Made by a program: the position numbers and the translations under genes
In this document: piece after piece, positions 50,301 through 59,828 of the stretch
Layout: each line of letters starts with the position of its first letter
How positions within the stretch are numbered: the stretch's first letter is position 1
Assembly (NCBI RefSeq): GCF_019059575.1
Contig: NW_024883101.1
Location: 62,001-126,000, forward strand
Length of the DNA stretch: 64,000 nt
Reading direction: 5' to 3'
Source: Amphibalanus amphitrite
Lineage: Eukaryota; Arthropoda; Thecostraca; Balanomorpha; Balanidae
The notes under the pieces: generated by a model
What the model saw: the letters and a program-made list of their open reading frames with translations, nothing else
The model's database searches: none
Told to the model about the DNA's origin: nothing

Positions 50301-52319
50301 TGGGCGCTGGTCGGACTTCCATACTAGCCCCATCTCATACCTGTTCTCGGTGGCGTTCCAAGTCGGTACAGGTGGGTCTCTCTCGGCGGTCTCCTCTGCG
50401 GCGACTCCCACAGCGTCCAGCGTCCACATTCGCTCGACGTCAACCAGCTGACAGCGGTAGGCGTGCCGCTGCCGGGTCGTCTGCTGGCCTGGGGACTGTC
50501 CGTGGAGCACATACCCGAACACAGTCTCCACCAGGCGGAGGCCAGGATTCACCTCCACCTGGTTCCACAACACCACCTTGTACAGCTGATCACACCCAAT
50601 TAGAACATCAACAGGTCCGTCACGGAAGTCATCAGCAAGCTCTACACTTGGGGGCAGAGACTGAATGGGTGGTGGAGCTCCCACGGGCGCACACAGCTTA
50701 TCAGTTCTCCAGAACACAAGCTCGGCCTCACCTTTCTGGTATCCAGTGAGCCGCGCGCTTACTTGGTCGTACTGGTGAGCCTCCTCAACTCTTTCCTTGA
50801 ATCCGACACACGCGAAGGTCCCCTGGCCGACCTTCTCGAGTCCCAGCTGGTCAGCCAGTGAAGCCCGGATGAAGGAGGCGTCTGCCCCGCCGTCAATCAG
50901 CGCGCGTACTAGACGCACGCCCCGAGGACCAGCCACCTCCACGAGCGCCGTCTGCACGTAGCAGTGCTGCTGGCTCCGCACGCCCATGCACATCCGTCCC
51001 TGGTTGGCAGAAAAAGTACCAGCAGCAGCAGGGGGCGGCAATGGTCTGCGATCAGGCATGCGACTCTCAGACACAGCAGCAGCGGCAGGGGGTGACAGAG
51101 GTCCGCGATCAGGTACACATCTCTCAGTAGGCATGAGGGCTGCATGCTCTCCGGGCGGCGGGTGCAATGACGAGTGGTGCGGGCCACCACACCATGGGCA
51201 TCGGGTGCTGTGGCAAGCACGCAGCAGATGGGGACCAAGACACTGGTAGCAGAGCTTAGCCTGGCGCACAACATCCCAGCGAACAGGCACAGTCATGGTG
51301 CGGTAGGCCGAACACGCAGCCAGGCCATGCTTACCCGTTCCGCATGCCAGACATACCCAGTCAGGTCCCTTCTTCTGCCACACGTTCAGCATGCTGACTG
51401 TCGGCTTCCCAGGTACTGCGGTAGGTGGCTGCTCACTGGTGATCCTCTTCCTCCGAGCAGCTGCCTCCTCCCTGATGCTCATCTCCTTCTGCAGGAACTT
51501 CAGGAAGACTGTGAGTTCATCAGATGAGTCAGCACTGCATCTCAGCCACTCAATCTTCCATGACTCAGGGATGCAAGACAATAGCACAGGCATCAGCAGG
51601 ACAGCATATGAGTCAGGCAACACGTTCATCGTCTCCAGCGCCCTGACCTCAGAAACCAGCCCATCAATCATGCGTCGCAAGCGGACCAAGTCATTGTCAC
51701 TGTGCACAGGGGTGGTGGACAACAATCTCTGCATCAGCACCTTAATGCACAAATCTGGGCGATCAAACCTTTCCTTCAGGGTCTCCACAGCCTTCAAGTA
51801 GCCCTGGTCAGTGATGGGAAGACCCTGCACAGCCACCTCAGCCTGATCGACGAGGTGCGCCTTCAAGTGCACCAGCTTTTCGACAGGTGCATAAGCAGGG
51901 TTGTCATGGACAGATACACAGAACAGGCTCCAGAACTCTGACCACTTTTCCACATCCCCACAGAACTTGGGCAGCTTCAGGTCCAGCTTTCCCCCCAGGT
52001 AAGGCGGCACACACTGAGCCCTTCCAACAGAGACCTCAGAGCTCCTTTCCAGACGAGCAAGCACACGCTTAGCTTTGAAAAGCTGATCCTGCATATCCTG
52101 AACATGCGAGGTATCATCAGGCACAGACAGCTTTGTCAGGCTCACCTGGATCTCGGTCATCAGATCAACGTGCTGCTCAAGGTGGTGTATTGCCAAGGCA
52201 AGGTCGTCCTCTTGAGAATTATCACATTCGGCAAGCTCTTTCATCAGTCTGGTTGCCTTACCTCGAGCCACAGTCCTTTTCTGTTTAAGCTGTGCCTCAC
52301 TCTCCATCTTGATATACAC
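47355..52319 (-). CDS. BEL/Pao gag-pol polyprotein, 1654 residues
   Basis: One frame holds all expected domains in order: a gag region with the DUF1759-type segment (about 110-270); a Cys/His zinc-knuckle region at about 357-390; an aspartic protease with LIDGGAD (Asp about 476); reverse transcriptase with YMDD near 853; RNase H (HVFCDAS, about 1000); an integrase with an N-terminal His/Cys zinc region (about 1310-1360) and catalytic D, D, E near 1387, 1446 and 1480; and a C-terminal domain of the DUF5641 type (about 1540-1650). The active-site residues seen are all present. The protease has DGGA where many families have D(S/T)GA. A nearby second ATG at 52307 could also start translation. The leader from the LTR is about 103 bases. 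Confidence 0.96.
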   Translation of the reverse strand: MYIKMESEAQLKQKRTVARGKATRLMKELAECDNSQEDDLALAIHHLEQHVDLMTEIQVSLTKLSVPDDTSHVQDMQDQLFKAKRVLARLERSSEVSVGRAQCVPPYLGGKLDLKLPKFCGDVEKWSEFWSLFCVSVHDNPAYAPVEKLVHLKAHLVDQAEVAVQGLPITDQGYLKAVETLKERFDRPDLCIKVLMQRLLSTTPVHSDNDLVRLRRMIDGLVSEVRALETMNVLPDSYAVLLMPVLLSCIPESWKIEWLRCSADSSDELTVFLKFLQKEMSIREEAAARRKRITSEQPPTAVPGKPTVSMLNVWQKKGPDWVCLACGTGKHGLAACSAYRTMTVPVRWDVVRQAKLCYQCLGPHLLRACHSTRCPWCGGPHHSSLHPPPGEHAALMPTERCVPDRGPLSPPAAAAVSESRMPDRRPLPPPAAAGTFSANQGRMCMGVRSQQHCYVQTALVEVAGPRGVRLVRALIDGGADASFIRASLADQLGLEKVGQGTFACVGFKERVEEAHQYDQVSARLTGYQKGEAELVFWRTDKLCAPVGAPPPIQSLPPSVELADDFRDGPVDVLIGCDQLYKVVLWNQVEVNPGLRLVETVFGYVLHGQSPGQQTTRQRHAYRCQLVDVERMWTLDAVGVAAEETAERDPPVPTWNATENRYEMGLVWKSDQRPVSNLMLSKTRTHRMTEKLNVEQFQEYDDHLHQLLEDAVIEPALPSPPSEFILPHRGLHRNGKLRVVFDGSAPDGAGMSLNSYLEPGENLLHRLPAVLLNFRSGAVGCQTDIRAAFHQIVLTEEDRQFVQLLWAGQRLRFRRVPFGLTCSPYMLLCTIAEHVRRCLRDEPVLLQKVQDSVYMDDMCPSFSTRAEAEAGLTKMGDVFSEASMDLHKTRMSGDDTEDEKVLGLLWSTRSDRLAVTVPQVTCPGTRTELLSAVSRPFDPLGVVTPWLIWGKALFQRTWLDAQCTWDSPLSGELQTEVRAWWRDSPGRVIWFPRLAGARDDQSGATFHVFCDASRTAYCAVVYVVQGGEPALVMSKSRLAPLSPHLTIPRLELMAAVVGARLMDFIKNALHLESATVTYWSDSTDVLHWLNRRRPLKMFVENRVKTVLQLTTADQWRYVRGSDNPADIGTRGVTLTSLIACDKWWKGPPFDLSPPDYDASLVLLTPPSAEAEAETRPEVRRQVVAVRRECGPDPIPDVMRGPFDVTRCSHLKQAVNRTAWILRFAHNARHQRTERRSGALSPEERREALLFWIRVSQSAAYAPELEALTAGAPLPPNSRLEKVRPRLNADGVLEAVTRTHEPALIILPEFAHLTTLIVDDAHRKSFHQGTRTTLALLSGEYCVRRRTVHRVVSTCFRCRRYRGAPYRSADGALPPFRTEPSRPFSRVGVDFFGPMYVKGGDKVWVLLLTCASSRAVHLELCKTQNVADVKLALRRFFALRGTPSLVVSDNARTFHALLGHLPAAVTWRFVPEAAPWWGGFWERLVGITKKSLRITLHQCYLTHEELAVTLYELALQLNFRPLTPGDDDVLTPAHLLFGVTSIRGVLSPSGHELDSLSRRWRHQRLISEHLVQRWTKEYLQTLRTWSFSRRGRPVRLPEVGEIVLVHAEGPRGRWPLARVVSLLSGADGRARAASIVLRGRLTRRPINKLLRLEASE

Positions 52320-52422
52320 AATTCACAAGTCAATCTCAGTCTTGATCAGTCAAAATCAATCAGCAAATCATCAAAGAAGCAAATTTAACAGAAATCAAAA
52401 AGTCATCCGGCCCGGAGGACTA

Positions 52423-52787
52423 TGTTGAAAATCAAAATGAAATAAATAGGGCCGGCTCTCTGGTTTGACTTAAAAAAGCTTGAATATATGAGCACTTCAA
52501 TTATATTGGTGGCGGTGGTGGCAGCAGATAGCACACTGGCGGTACACAACCTCACACGGCGGCGGTGGCGACAGAACTCAGAACGAAATACGACAACAAA
52601 GCGAAATCGGCGCGGTTAGGAAAAATATTCGTGAAGGATGCAGGGGTTACCAAATGGGCTGCCATAGGTAAAATAAAATGACGAGGCGTAAAGGAAAGGT
52701 AGGATACAACACAGTAACGATGGAAAACAAATACGGTACGGTAACATGAGGAGAAAAAAGGTCACAGGGCAGTAACGAATAGCGACA
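52423..52787 (-). repeat. 5' LTR of the BEL/Pao element
   Basis: 365 bp, equal to the 3' LTR at 46895-47259. It should carry the element promoter; no TATA box is called with confidence. Confidence 0.95.
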
Positions 52788-53455
52788 ACATTCGAGGGGG
52801 CGGCACTAACATTTGAGGGGGCGGCACTTACATTCGAGGGGGCGGCACCTACATTCGAGGGGCGGCATTTAGATACCTTTGAGGGGCGGCACCAACATTC
52901 GAGGAGGGCCGGCATCTACATTCGAGGGGGCGGCACTAACATTTGAGGGGGCGGCACCTGCATTCGAGGAGGGCCGGCACCTACATTCGAGGAGGGCCGG
53001 CACCTACATTCGAGGGGGCGGCACTAACATTTGAGGGGGCGGTACCTACATTCGAGGAGACAGCGACTACATTCGAGGGACGACATTTACATTTGAGGGG
53101 GCGGCACTTGCATTCTAGGAGGGTCGGCATCTACATTCGAGGGAGGGGGCGGCACTTACATTCGAGGGGGCGGCACCTACATTCGAGGGGCGGCATTTAG
53201 GTACATTTGAGGGGCGGCACCAACATTCGAGGGGGTGGCACCTACATTCGAGGGGATGGCGCCTACATTTAATGGGCGGCGCCTACATTCGAGGGGGGCG
53301 GCACCTACATTCGAGGGGCGGCATTAACATTTGAGGGGGCGGCACCTACATTCGAGGGGCGGCACTTACATTCGAGGGGGCGGCATCTACATTCGAGGGA
53401 GCGGCACCTATGTACATTTGAGGTCTGAGGAGGCGGCAACTACACTAGATAGTTG
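52788..53455. repeat. 21-bp minisatellite array 3, right part
   Basis: Same acattcgagggggcggcac unit as 46055-46894, restarting at the BEL/Pao target duplication. Confidence 0.95.
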
Positions 53456-53599
53456 AGAGGTGACTATTGCCTACATGATGGGTAGCGCTCTTTTGAAAGA
53501 TGGTGCCAAGTCAACGGGTGACATAGAGTTTTGGGATGGCTCAGGGTTATGGGGGCGGCACCACTCGAGTCGCCCGCCGATTTATTTCAGTCGTAAAGT

Positions 53600-53687
53600 T
53601 GGGGTTGCACAAACCGATGTTGGGGTTGCACAATTCAAAGTTGGGGTTGCACGTGCAACCCCAACTTAATATAAAAATCCACCCCTG
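53600..53687. repeat. Right terminus of the hAT-type element with subterminal repeats
   Basis: ttggggttgcac occurs three times directly (near 53600, 53620 and 53641) and then inverted, forming a perfect 28-bp palindrome at about 53639-53666 (arm agttggggttgcac). Subterminal repeats of this sort are where hAT transposases bind in known elements. Confidence 0.85.
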
Positions 53688-53695
53688 CTCATGTC
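53688..53695. repeat. Right 8-bp target duplication of hAT-type element
   Basis: ctcatgtc, identical to 43705-43712. Confidence 0.9.
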
Positions 53696-53880
53696 TTGAG
53701 AGATATTGTTTCGCTTTTTTGCACAGGGGCTGGATATTTAGACAGTAAGGAAATGGAAGATTCCAGATCCACGAGCGATGAGCATGTATTTGTTAGTAGC
53801 TTAAATTTTGGGACCCGTTAGAGACCGAAATATGTTTATTTCCAGCACTGATTCTGACCTGTTGCCCCGTCCTCCAACAG

Positions 53881-54096
53881 GTGAAGAAGGTGCGCGGTCA
53901 CCGGGAGCGTCCCGTTCTCGACCACAACCCGTTCCAGCGGCTGCAGGAGGACCGTCGCCGGGAGCCGGGCGGTCGGGAGAGGGACCGCAGTCCGTCCCGA
54001 CACCGGAGGGACAGGAGGGACCGCCGGCGCGACGACCGGGACCGGCACAGACACCGCCACCAGCGCCGCGACAGCCGAGACAGGGTCTCCCGGTGA
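53881..54096 (+). CDS. USP36: USP36-like terminal exon
   Basis: Starts VKKVRGHRERPVLDHNPFQR-LQ, the family C-terminal motif (KKVK...N(S/A)FQ(R/K)LQ in vertebrates), then a basic tail (RSPSRHRRDRRDRRRDDRDR-HRHRHQRRDSRDRVSR) and a TGA stop at 54094-54096. Acceptor CTCCAACAG; phase 0 with the previous exon. The Arg-rich tail fits nucleolar targeting. It is separated from the previous exon by 16.3 kb of repeats. Confidence 0.92.
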   Translation: MKKVRGHRERPVLDHNPFQRLQEDRRREPGGRERDRSPSRHRRDRRDRRRDDRDRHRHRHQRRDSRDRVSR

Positions 54097-57060
54097 TGGG
54101 TGCAGATTGGAAATACATCGAGACAGTTAGGAAGAGAGAAGGTCAGTTGGTGGAAGTGATTGCTGACGGGTGACGGAATACATCAGGAAGGTTAGAAAGA
54201 AAGAGAGAGGGTCAGTCGGTGGAAATGAGAGCGGACGGGCGCTGATATACATCGAGAGAAGTTGAGTCGGTGGAAGTAATGGATGACAGCTATGATCACC
54301 ACGTCAAGAAGTCTCGCAGTTCTAATAATGTCCAGCATGTCGGCACGAGGGCCTCTCTTTGATGGCTGACGAGCGCAGAGAGCCCCCTGCCTGCCTGTCT
54401 GCCTGCCTGTCTGCCTGACGGGCAGACGGGCAGATGGGTGATTGAAGTACGCCGAGCGGAATGAGTGGATTTGGACGAGCTGCAGCAGCCGGATCCAAAG
54501 CTGATCAGTAACGAGACAGATCGGCAACGATACAGGTTTGAAGAGCTTTGTGCCGCCGAGTGTGCGGCAGTTGAGTGAGGTGGAGTGTATCAGCTCCTAT
54601 CGCGGGATTCTGCGTAGGTCGAGTGCTGGTGATGATTACAGCGAGCGGCATTGTTAGGCTGGAATGGCACGCTCAGAAGTGTTGGTGGAAAAGTCAGAGG
54701 TGATGGTCGTTTGTCGTTGTGAGCTGGTCTGGGAAGCTGGCAGGGATGAAGCGATCGCTGTATATCAGTGAACAGAACGGAGGGATGTCCGCTGGCTCGC
54801 TGTGTGCCGTGGGGAGCACGGATAAGCCTGACATGCGAAGGCATTGAAGACCAGCCACGTAATGGAACGTTGCGGCATTTGCACGACGTTTTGACGGCAT
54901 GAGCTCACGGGCAGACTGCGTCAGTGGATGTGATTAATGCTAGAAAAATCTTTGCGGATCCAGCCGCCCGTGTCACTATACTGACAGCGTCGCGTCGGTC
55001 GCCTCTGCAAAGCCCCATCACCTGTCATCCACAGTTAGTCAGTGAGGGCTGACATCCCGCGATTTTGAGACTGATCAGACTGTAACGGGAGTGAGTTGCC
55101 CCGGGCGTTTGAACTCGATCGCCTCATTAACTGTACCGATTCATGTTGAGCATGAATCATTGGAGCCACGTGGTAGCTCTCTGTGGGTGAAAGCCACGTG
55201 CGAGGGCGACTTTTTTCACGGCATATTCTCGTGGAAGAACGGTTGTGTGTCTCATGTGTGCTGGCATAAGTGTTGAATGCAGTTGACATTCGCCGACTGG
55301 CAAAAGAAATCGTTTGCCAAACGCGGGCTATGGGGGCATTGTGGTGGTGGTTTGCAACTGTTTGTTGTTTTACGTGTTTTCATCGACAAAAGTGGCGACC
55401 GTATGTAAGACTGGGCTACGTTGCGATGTTTGTTGAGCTCTGACGTGCGGTGCGATGTGGTGTTTGTTTCAGGGCGAAGTGTTTGTGATCAGTCCGAGGC
55501 AGTCACCGCTGTCTCGTGAAATGTGATCTGGGAGGGGAAGGACAGACTGAATGAAGAGAAGGGTAACGATATGCGCCGGGTCAACTGCAAGAGGTGTGGC
55601 AACTTGGAGTGGTTTTCGCGGTCGTGTGCTTCGCTGCGATGGCCAGTGAATGTTGGGACGGTTTGAGCCGGTATGGCACTAAGTATGGGCGAAGTACACT
55701 GACAGGTTCAAATCTTCCACATCCACTACTTCCGGCGTTACGAAACGGGCCATGAAGACTTACAGCGGACGACAAAGCGAAAAGGCAGTGTGGTTTAGGA
55801 ATATTTGTGTTTGCTTGTAGGCGCTGTCTTGTGTTTTGATATCGATAATCTTACAAATGGGTCTGTTTGGGTATTTTTGGCGGTGAACTACGCGAGAAAC
55901 GCTGCATCCGGGTTCATTGGCGTCTCTCGTTGGCGTCGGCGTAGATCACTGTGTGGTTCTACCAGCTGTCTCGCCGTTTTCGATACGTTTTGCTGACAAG
56001 TCAAGCTCGGTCGGACGAGGTAAAGCGTTTGCGGTAGTTGTTTTCTGGTTGATTGCCCGGCTCTGGTGAGCTCAGTGAGAGTTTGGAGGGAGTTTGGTCA
56101 CATGCCGGGCTGACGCCTTGTCTGACTGCTGCCTCTCCCTTCCTTGGAGGGCAGAGGTTTGATGTGTTTCATAAGATTGTGACGGAAATATGTGACTTCA
56201 CATATGTAGTTTGAAGTCCTCATCGTGTGAATGAATTGTGTGGAAAAGAAAATCGTGATGGGAGTTGACGCGTTTTGTGTGATGGCGTTTCTACAGCGGA
56301 AGGATGGATTGTGGAATATGTTTTACCTACGTCTACATCTGTTTTTCAACTTTCTCGAACTTCCTTGTCGAGAAATGGGGTCTGAAAACACGAAGTGACT
56401 ATTACTTTTTCGACAGGGTGATGAAATGTGGTGTTTTGCGTGTGCTCGCTCAGTCCACGCAAAAAAAGATCATTTAGAAGGTTCCCCTGCGTCGAATTCG
56501 TTTCGAAGATCTTCCTTTCGAAAGTGGCGCCTAACGATTATCGTAGATGTTCCTTGATGATCTCTGACCACGCGATGACATAATTTGAATTCGTCTCGGT
56601 CCGCATCAATTTCTCACTGCAGGCTGCAGCTTAGGTTGGACATTATGCAAAAGAATGATTTCTGAGCACGCGACCGACTTGATAAATGGTCCCGAATCGA
56701 CGGGGCCGGTGGAAAATGAGAGCAGGCTCTGATTTATGAAAGCTTACTGGACAGGACAGGGCTCACTGCCGATTTGCCGCGCGTAGGTTGGGCGTGTGGT
56801 ACACGAGTGCCTGTGCTGTGGCACGAAATTTTGAATAATTGCTAGTCGCGAAAGAAAAGTTATCAGGCATATTAGCGGAGTCAGTGCCGAGCCATAACGC
56901 CATGCCAGCCGTCCGAGCCTTCAATACGATAAACGGGAGCGATGAGCCATACCTAAAACAAAACGGAAAATATCCCTACCTTCTGGCCATCCTACCAATG
57001 CATCCTCATTTTCTCCCGCATCGTCTATGGCCTACGGCATTATTGGGCCGAATGTCGTAC
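54097..57060 (+). other. 3' UTR and intergenic DNA
   Basis: Just after the stop, 54105-54290 has three diverged copies of a roughly 62-bp unit (acatcgagacag..., ggtcagt(t/c)ggtgga). Bases 54385-54432 are a CTGC/CTGT repeat followed by its inverse. No clear AATAAA signal was found near the stop, so the transcript end is unknown. No gene is recognised up to 57060. Confidence 0.6.
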
Positions 57061-57074
57061 TGCAAGCACAGGGA

Positions 57075-57550
57075 TCAGCCCGGGTGACCTACGCCCGAAT
57101 CGCCTATTCCATCGAATGTCTACGCCCGGGTGACCTACGCCCGGCTGACCTACGCCCGAATCGCCTACTCCATCGAATGTCTACGCCCGGCTGACCTACG
57201 CCCGGCTGACCTACGCCCGAATAGCCTACTCCATCGAATGTCTACGCCCGGCTGACCTACGCCCGGCTAACCTACGCCCGAATCGCCTACTCCATCGAAT
57301 GTCTACGCCCGGCTGACCTACGCCCGGCTGACCTACGCCCGAATCGCCTACTCCATCGAATGTCTACGCCCGGCTGACCTACGCCCGGCTGACCTACGCC
57401 CGAATCGCCTACTCCATCGAATGTCTACGCCCGGCTGACCTACGCCCGGCTGACCTACGCCCGAATCGCCTACTCCATCGAATGTCTACGCCCGGGTGAC
57501 CTACGCCCGGCTGACCTACGCCCGAATCGCCTATTCCATCGAATGTCTAC
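57075..57550. repeat. 61-bp tandem repeat built from 15-bp subunits
   Basis: atcgaatgtctacgcccg recurs every 61 bases (57111, 57172, 57233 and on), about 7.5 copies. Each unit consists of two ctacgcccggctgac 15-mers, a ctacgcccgaatcgc variant and a ctactccatcgaatgt 16-mer. Copies are nearly identical, so expansion is recent. Confidence 0.96.
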
Positions 57551-57763
57551 TGCCGTACGGCCTGCCCGTGTTCGTGGAGCAGTCCCTGCTGTATTATCGA
57601 GTAAGGATTTACCCATTCACTGCGCCGGCTGACTGGCGGCCCTATCCTTTGTTTGCTCTATTGTCGTCCGTCGCCCGCCGCGGCGGTGCCCAGGCCCGGG
57701 GGTCGCCTGGCGCAGCGGGGGGTAGCGTCCCGCCCCGCGGCCCCTGGCGCGGCGAGAGGTAAC

Positions 57764-57861
57764 ATGCCGCGGCGCACGGCACGGCGGGCCGCCGCCGCCG
57801 CCGCCGCCGAGGGAGTGGACGCTGACAAGGATGAGGGCCGTGGGCCCGTGGCATCACCTGG
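57764..57861 (+). CDS. Possible first coding exon of a downstream gene
   Basis: In a CpG-rich stretch (57660-57850), ATG at 57764 opens MPRRTARRAAAAAAAEGVD-ADKDEGRGPVASP. A possible donor lies near 57861 (CCTGG-GTTTGT), after which composition turns AT-rich. The basic start and poly-Ala are compatible with a nuclear protein but not diagnostic. The TSS and any further exon are not identified. It could equally be a chance frame in GC-rich DNA. Confidence 0.3.
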
Positions 57862-58680
57862 GTTTGTATGGATTTTTGTTCATTTGGCCGGCTGGCTTAA
57901 GTCACCGATTACATTAAAAGGACAAGTGAAAATGAGCCCCTGCACGAATTAGTGTCTTTGCCAACGGCTAACTTCAATTGCAGGAGGGTGAGGAGGGGTC
58001 GAAAGAACCACCCAGTGATTCATCCCTTGATTAAGCTATAGGAAAAGCGGGTTTGGCGGGTGGAAGCCAATGAAATACATTTTTATTGTCCTAAGAGCAA
58101 CTTGACAAGAGTCATTGCCATAGAGTGCACCAAGTTTCAAGTTGAACATATTTTTTTTTTTTTGAAAAATGTGAAGTAAAGCCTTGCTTCTCCGTCAAGT
58201 GACGGTGTATTCAAATAACCCGACCGTTGGGTAACTTGAACAGTCTTTCTTTGCACGCCATGAAATAGTTATCTGGCTATCACCGATGTTGTTTGGTGTA
58301 TAAACAAATAGGCACAACAGCTCTAACATAGGTACCTTATTGAAGAAAGATTAAAACAACAACAAAAATAACCGTTGCAGAATATCAATATCTGTTTGCA
58401 GCACACCAGCCAGTTGACAGCGGTTGGCTTCTCTCGTCAGTTGACAGATCGTCTATATCTCCGTTCGGTAAAACCTATCACAACCTTACCACATCTGTCA
58501 GAGTGGTGCCAATCGGATTTTGTACCTTCAGAATTCCGATTTTGTCCTATGCCCAAGTCGGAATTTGGTTGGACAAAGGCAGCATGCTTTGGACAATATT
58601 TGTCAATCACTTGCAACACTTCAGCATTTTTATGAAGTAATCGTGCACACCAGTAAAACGCCTTTTGGGGCGACCAACGG
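57862..58680 (+). other. Unassigned stretch
   Basis: AT-rich, with no recognised gene or repeat end. Confidence 0.5.
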
Positions 58681-58689
58681 AGTGAGCGG

Positions 58690-59010
58690 GAGGGTGGGCC
58701 TTGCACGTGCGAAATTGCGAGGGGGTACCACCAAATAACTTGTGCACTGCACCCCAAGACTTACTAACCGGTCCCTAGTGATGTGCCAAATTTGAGCGCA
58801 ATCGGCCCAGCCGTTCTCGAGAATCGAGATCTGGAGGCGGCACCCTGCATGTGCGCACGTGCCAACTGGGTCCCAACTGACTTTTGCACGGCACCCTACC
58901 AACTGCTCCCTAACCGTGTACCAAATTTGAGCGCAATCGGTCCAGCCGTCTTCGAGATCTGGAATCAACCCCTGCACGTGCGCACGTGCAACAGCACCCC
59001 AAATCTGGCA
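58690..59010. repeat. 135-bp tandem duplication, about 2.3 copies
   Basis: ccaaatttgagcgcaatcgg occurs at 58786 and 58921, and the surrounding words (cagccgt, gagatctgga, tgcgcacgtgc, ctaaccg) follow in order in both. Confidence 0.9.
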
Positions 59011-59079
59011 CATGGATATGCATGGCTTAGTGGGTGCCTACCTACATGCTAACTTTCAGCTCAATCTTTCGGTAAAAAA

Positions 59080-59828
59080 ATATTTTCGGGTCATGTCAGG
59101 TCACCGAGCTATGACCTCACAATAGGTAAAACCTCCGACTCTTTTGACAAAATCGTACATCTGGCGTAACTGGACGCGATCCCATCGACAAGAACGAAAT
59201 TATTCTGTGTGACTTATCATTATGTCAGATTTTGACAGGACATGAAACATTTCATTGTATATTGACCTTTCTAAGGTCAACAAAGGTCATTGACCTCGCA
59301 TGTCTGTGTTTAGTGGGGTTTCTTGAGGTCCTGAATCCGAATCTGTGGTTCAATCTTCATCTAAATGCTTTCAAAATTGTTCCTCGATCTTTACAAGGTC
59401 ACCTTAGGTCAATTAGGACCGTCCTCGCCAGCGGCGGGCGTGACTCTCGTGTTCCCAGGGACTATGTCACGCCAGTAATGACTGAACTGCAGTGAACTAT
59501 GCATCATTTTGTTGCTAATTCATTGAGAAACACGGTCGTGAAAGTTTCATGTTGATATCTTTCATAGATTTGCCATTACTGGCTAAATAGCTTGGAAAAT
59601 TTTAGCTTTTTCCCGTAATTTGATCGTTGACTAGCCAAAACGGTGTCAAATATTGACCTTGGATAAAAATATAGGTATCACCAGTCGCGAATACTCGTAA
59701 AGAGCAATCGACTTGTCTTTGTTGGGAAGCGCTACGACGCTTAGTTTCGAAACGCCAGGAGGTCGGATCACCCCCCCCCCCCCCCCAGGCCGCGTTACGA
59801 AAAATGCCCTGCCAGGGCGAGGGTTATA
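59080..59828. repeat. AGGTCA-rich element, right end
   Basis: Contains several GGTCA/TGACCT words and ends in a C run, then aggccgcgttacgaaaaatgccctgccagggcgaggg. The same end occurs at 63583-63634. The left end was not located with confidence. Confidence 0.65.

Larger units (their letters stand above)
46895..52787 (-). mobile_element. Complete BEL/Pao LTR retrotransposon
   Basis: The 5893-bp element lies on the - strand between 5-bp duplications (acatt at 46890-46894 and 52788-52792). It has 365-bp LTRs that I see no difference between, one unbroken gag-pol frame and a purine-rich tract (gaaagtggggag on -) beside the 3' LTR. Identical LTRs indicate very recent insertion. The stretch after the 5' LTR (52422 downward on -) does not start with TGG, so the primer-binding site could not be assigned. 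No envelope gene is present. Confidence 0.95.
43713..53687. mobile_element. hAT-type non-autonomous element, nearly 10 kb, filled with minisatellites
   Basis: Left end caggggtggattttt, then TTAA and ttggggttgcac; the right end is the reverse complement of this pattern (gtgcaaccccaac, ttaat, aaaaatccacccctg). The 8-mer ctcatgtc flanks both sides. CAGGGG-type ends with an 8-bp duplication are the hAT signature. No transposase frame is present. Without the BEL/Pao insertion the element is about 4.1 kb, mostly 21-bp repeats. Confidence 0.88.
37560..53880 (+). other. Intron, 16.3 kb, mostly repeats
   Basis: Holds a GA microsatellite, a 206-bp tandem duplication with acttggtact subrepeats, several minisatellites of 21-bp period, a putative TIR-bounded segment (40747-43491), and the hAT-type element with the BEL/Pao insertion. 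Bases 37880-39230 and 39700-40740 have no recognised gene. The acceptor is CCTCCAACAG. Confidence 0.85.

Noticed and set aside
48500-52388. Many plus-strand frames and short minus-strand frames within the BEL/Pao element
   Set aside because: All overlap the single gag-pol frame in other frames and show no motifs.
53808-54173. 121-codon plus frame over the terminal USP36-like exon
   Set aside because: It is a different frame from the one continuous with the other exons, and lacks the conserved NPFQRLQ motif.
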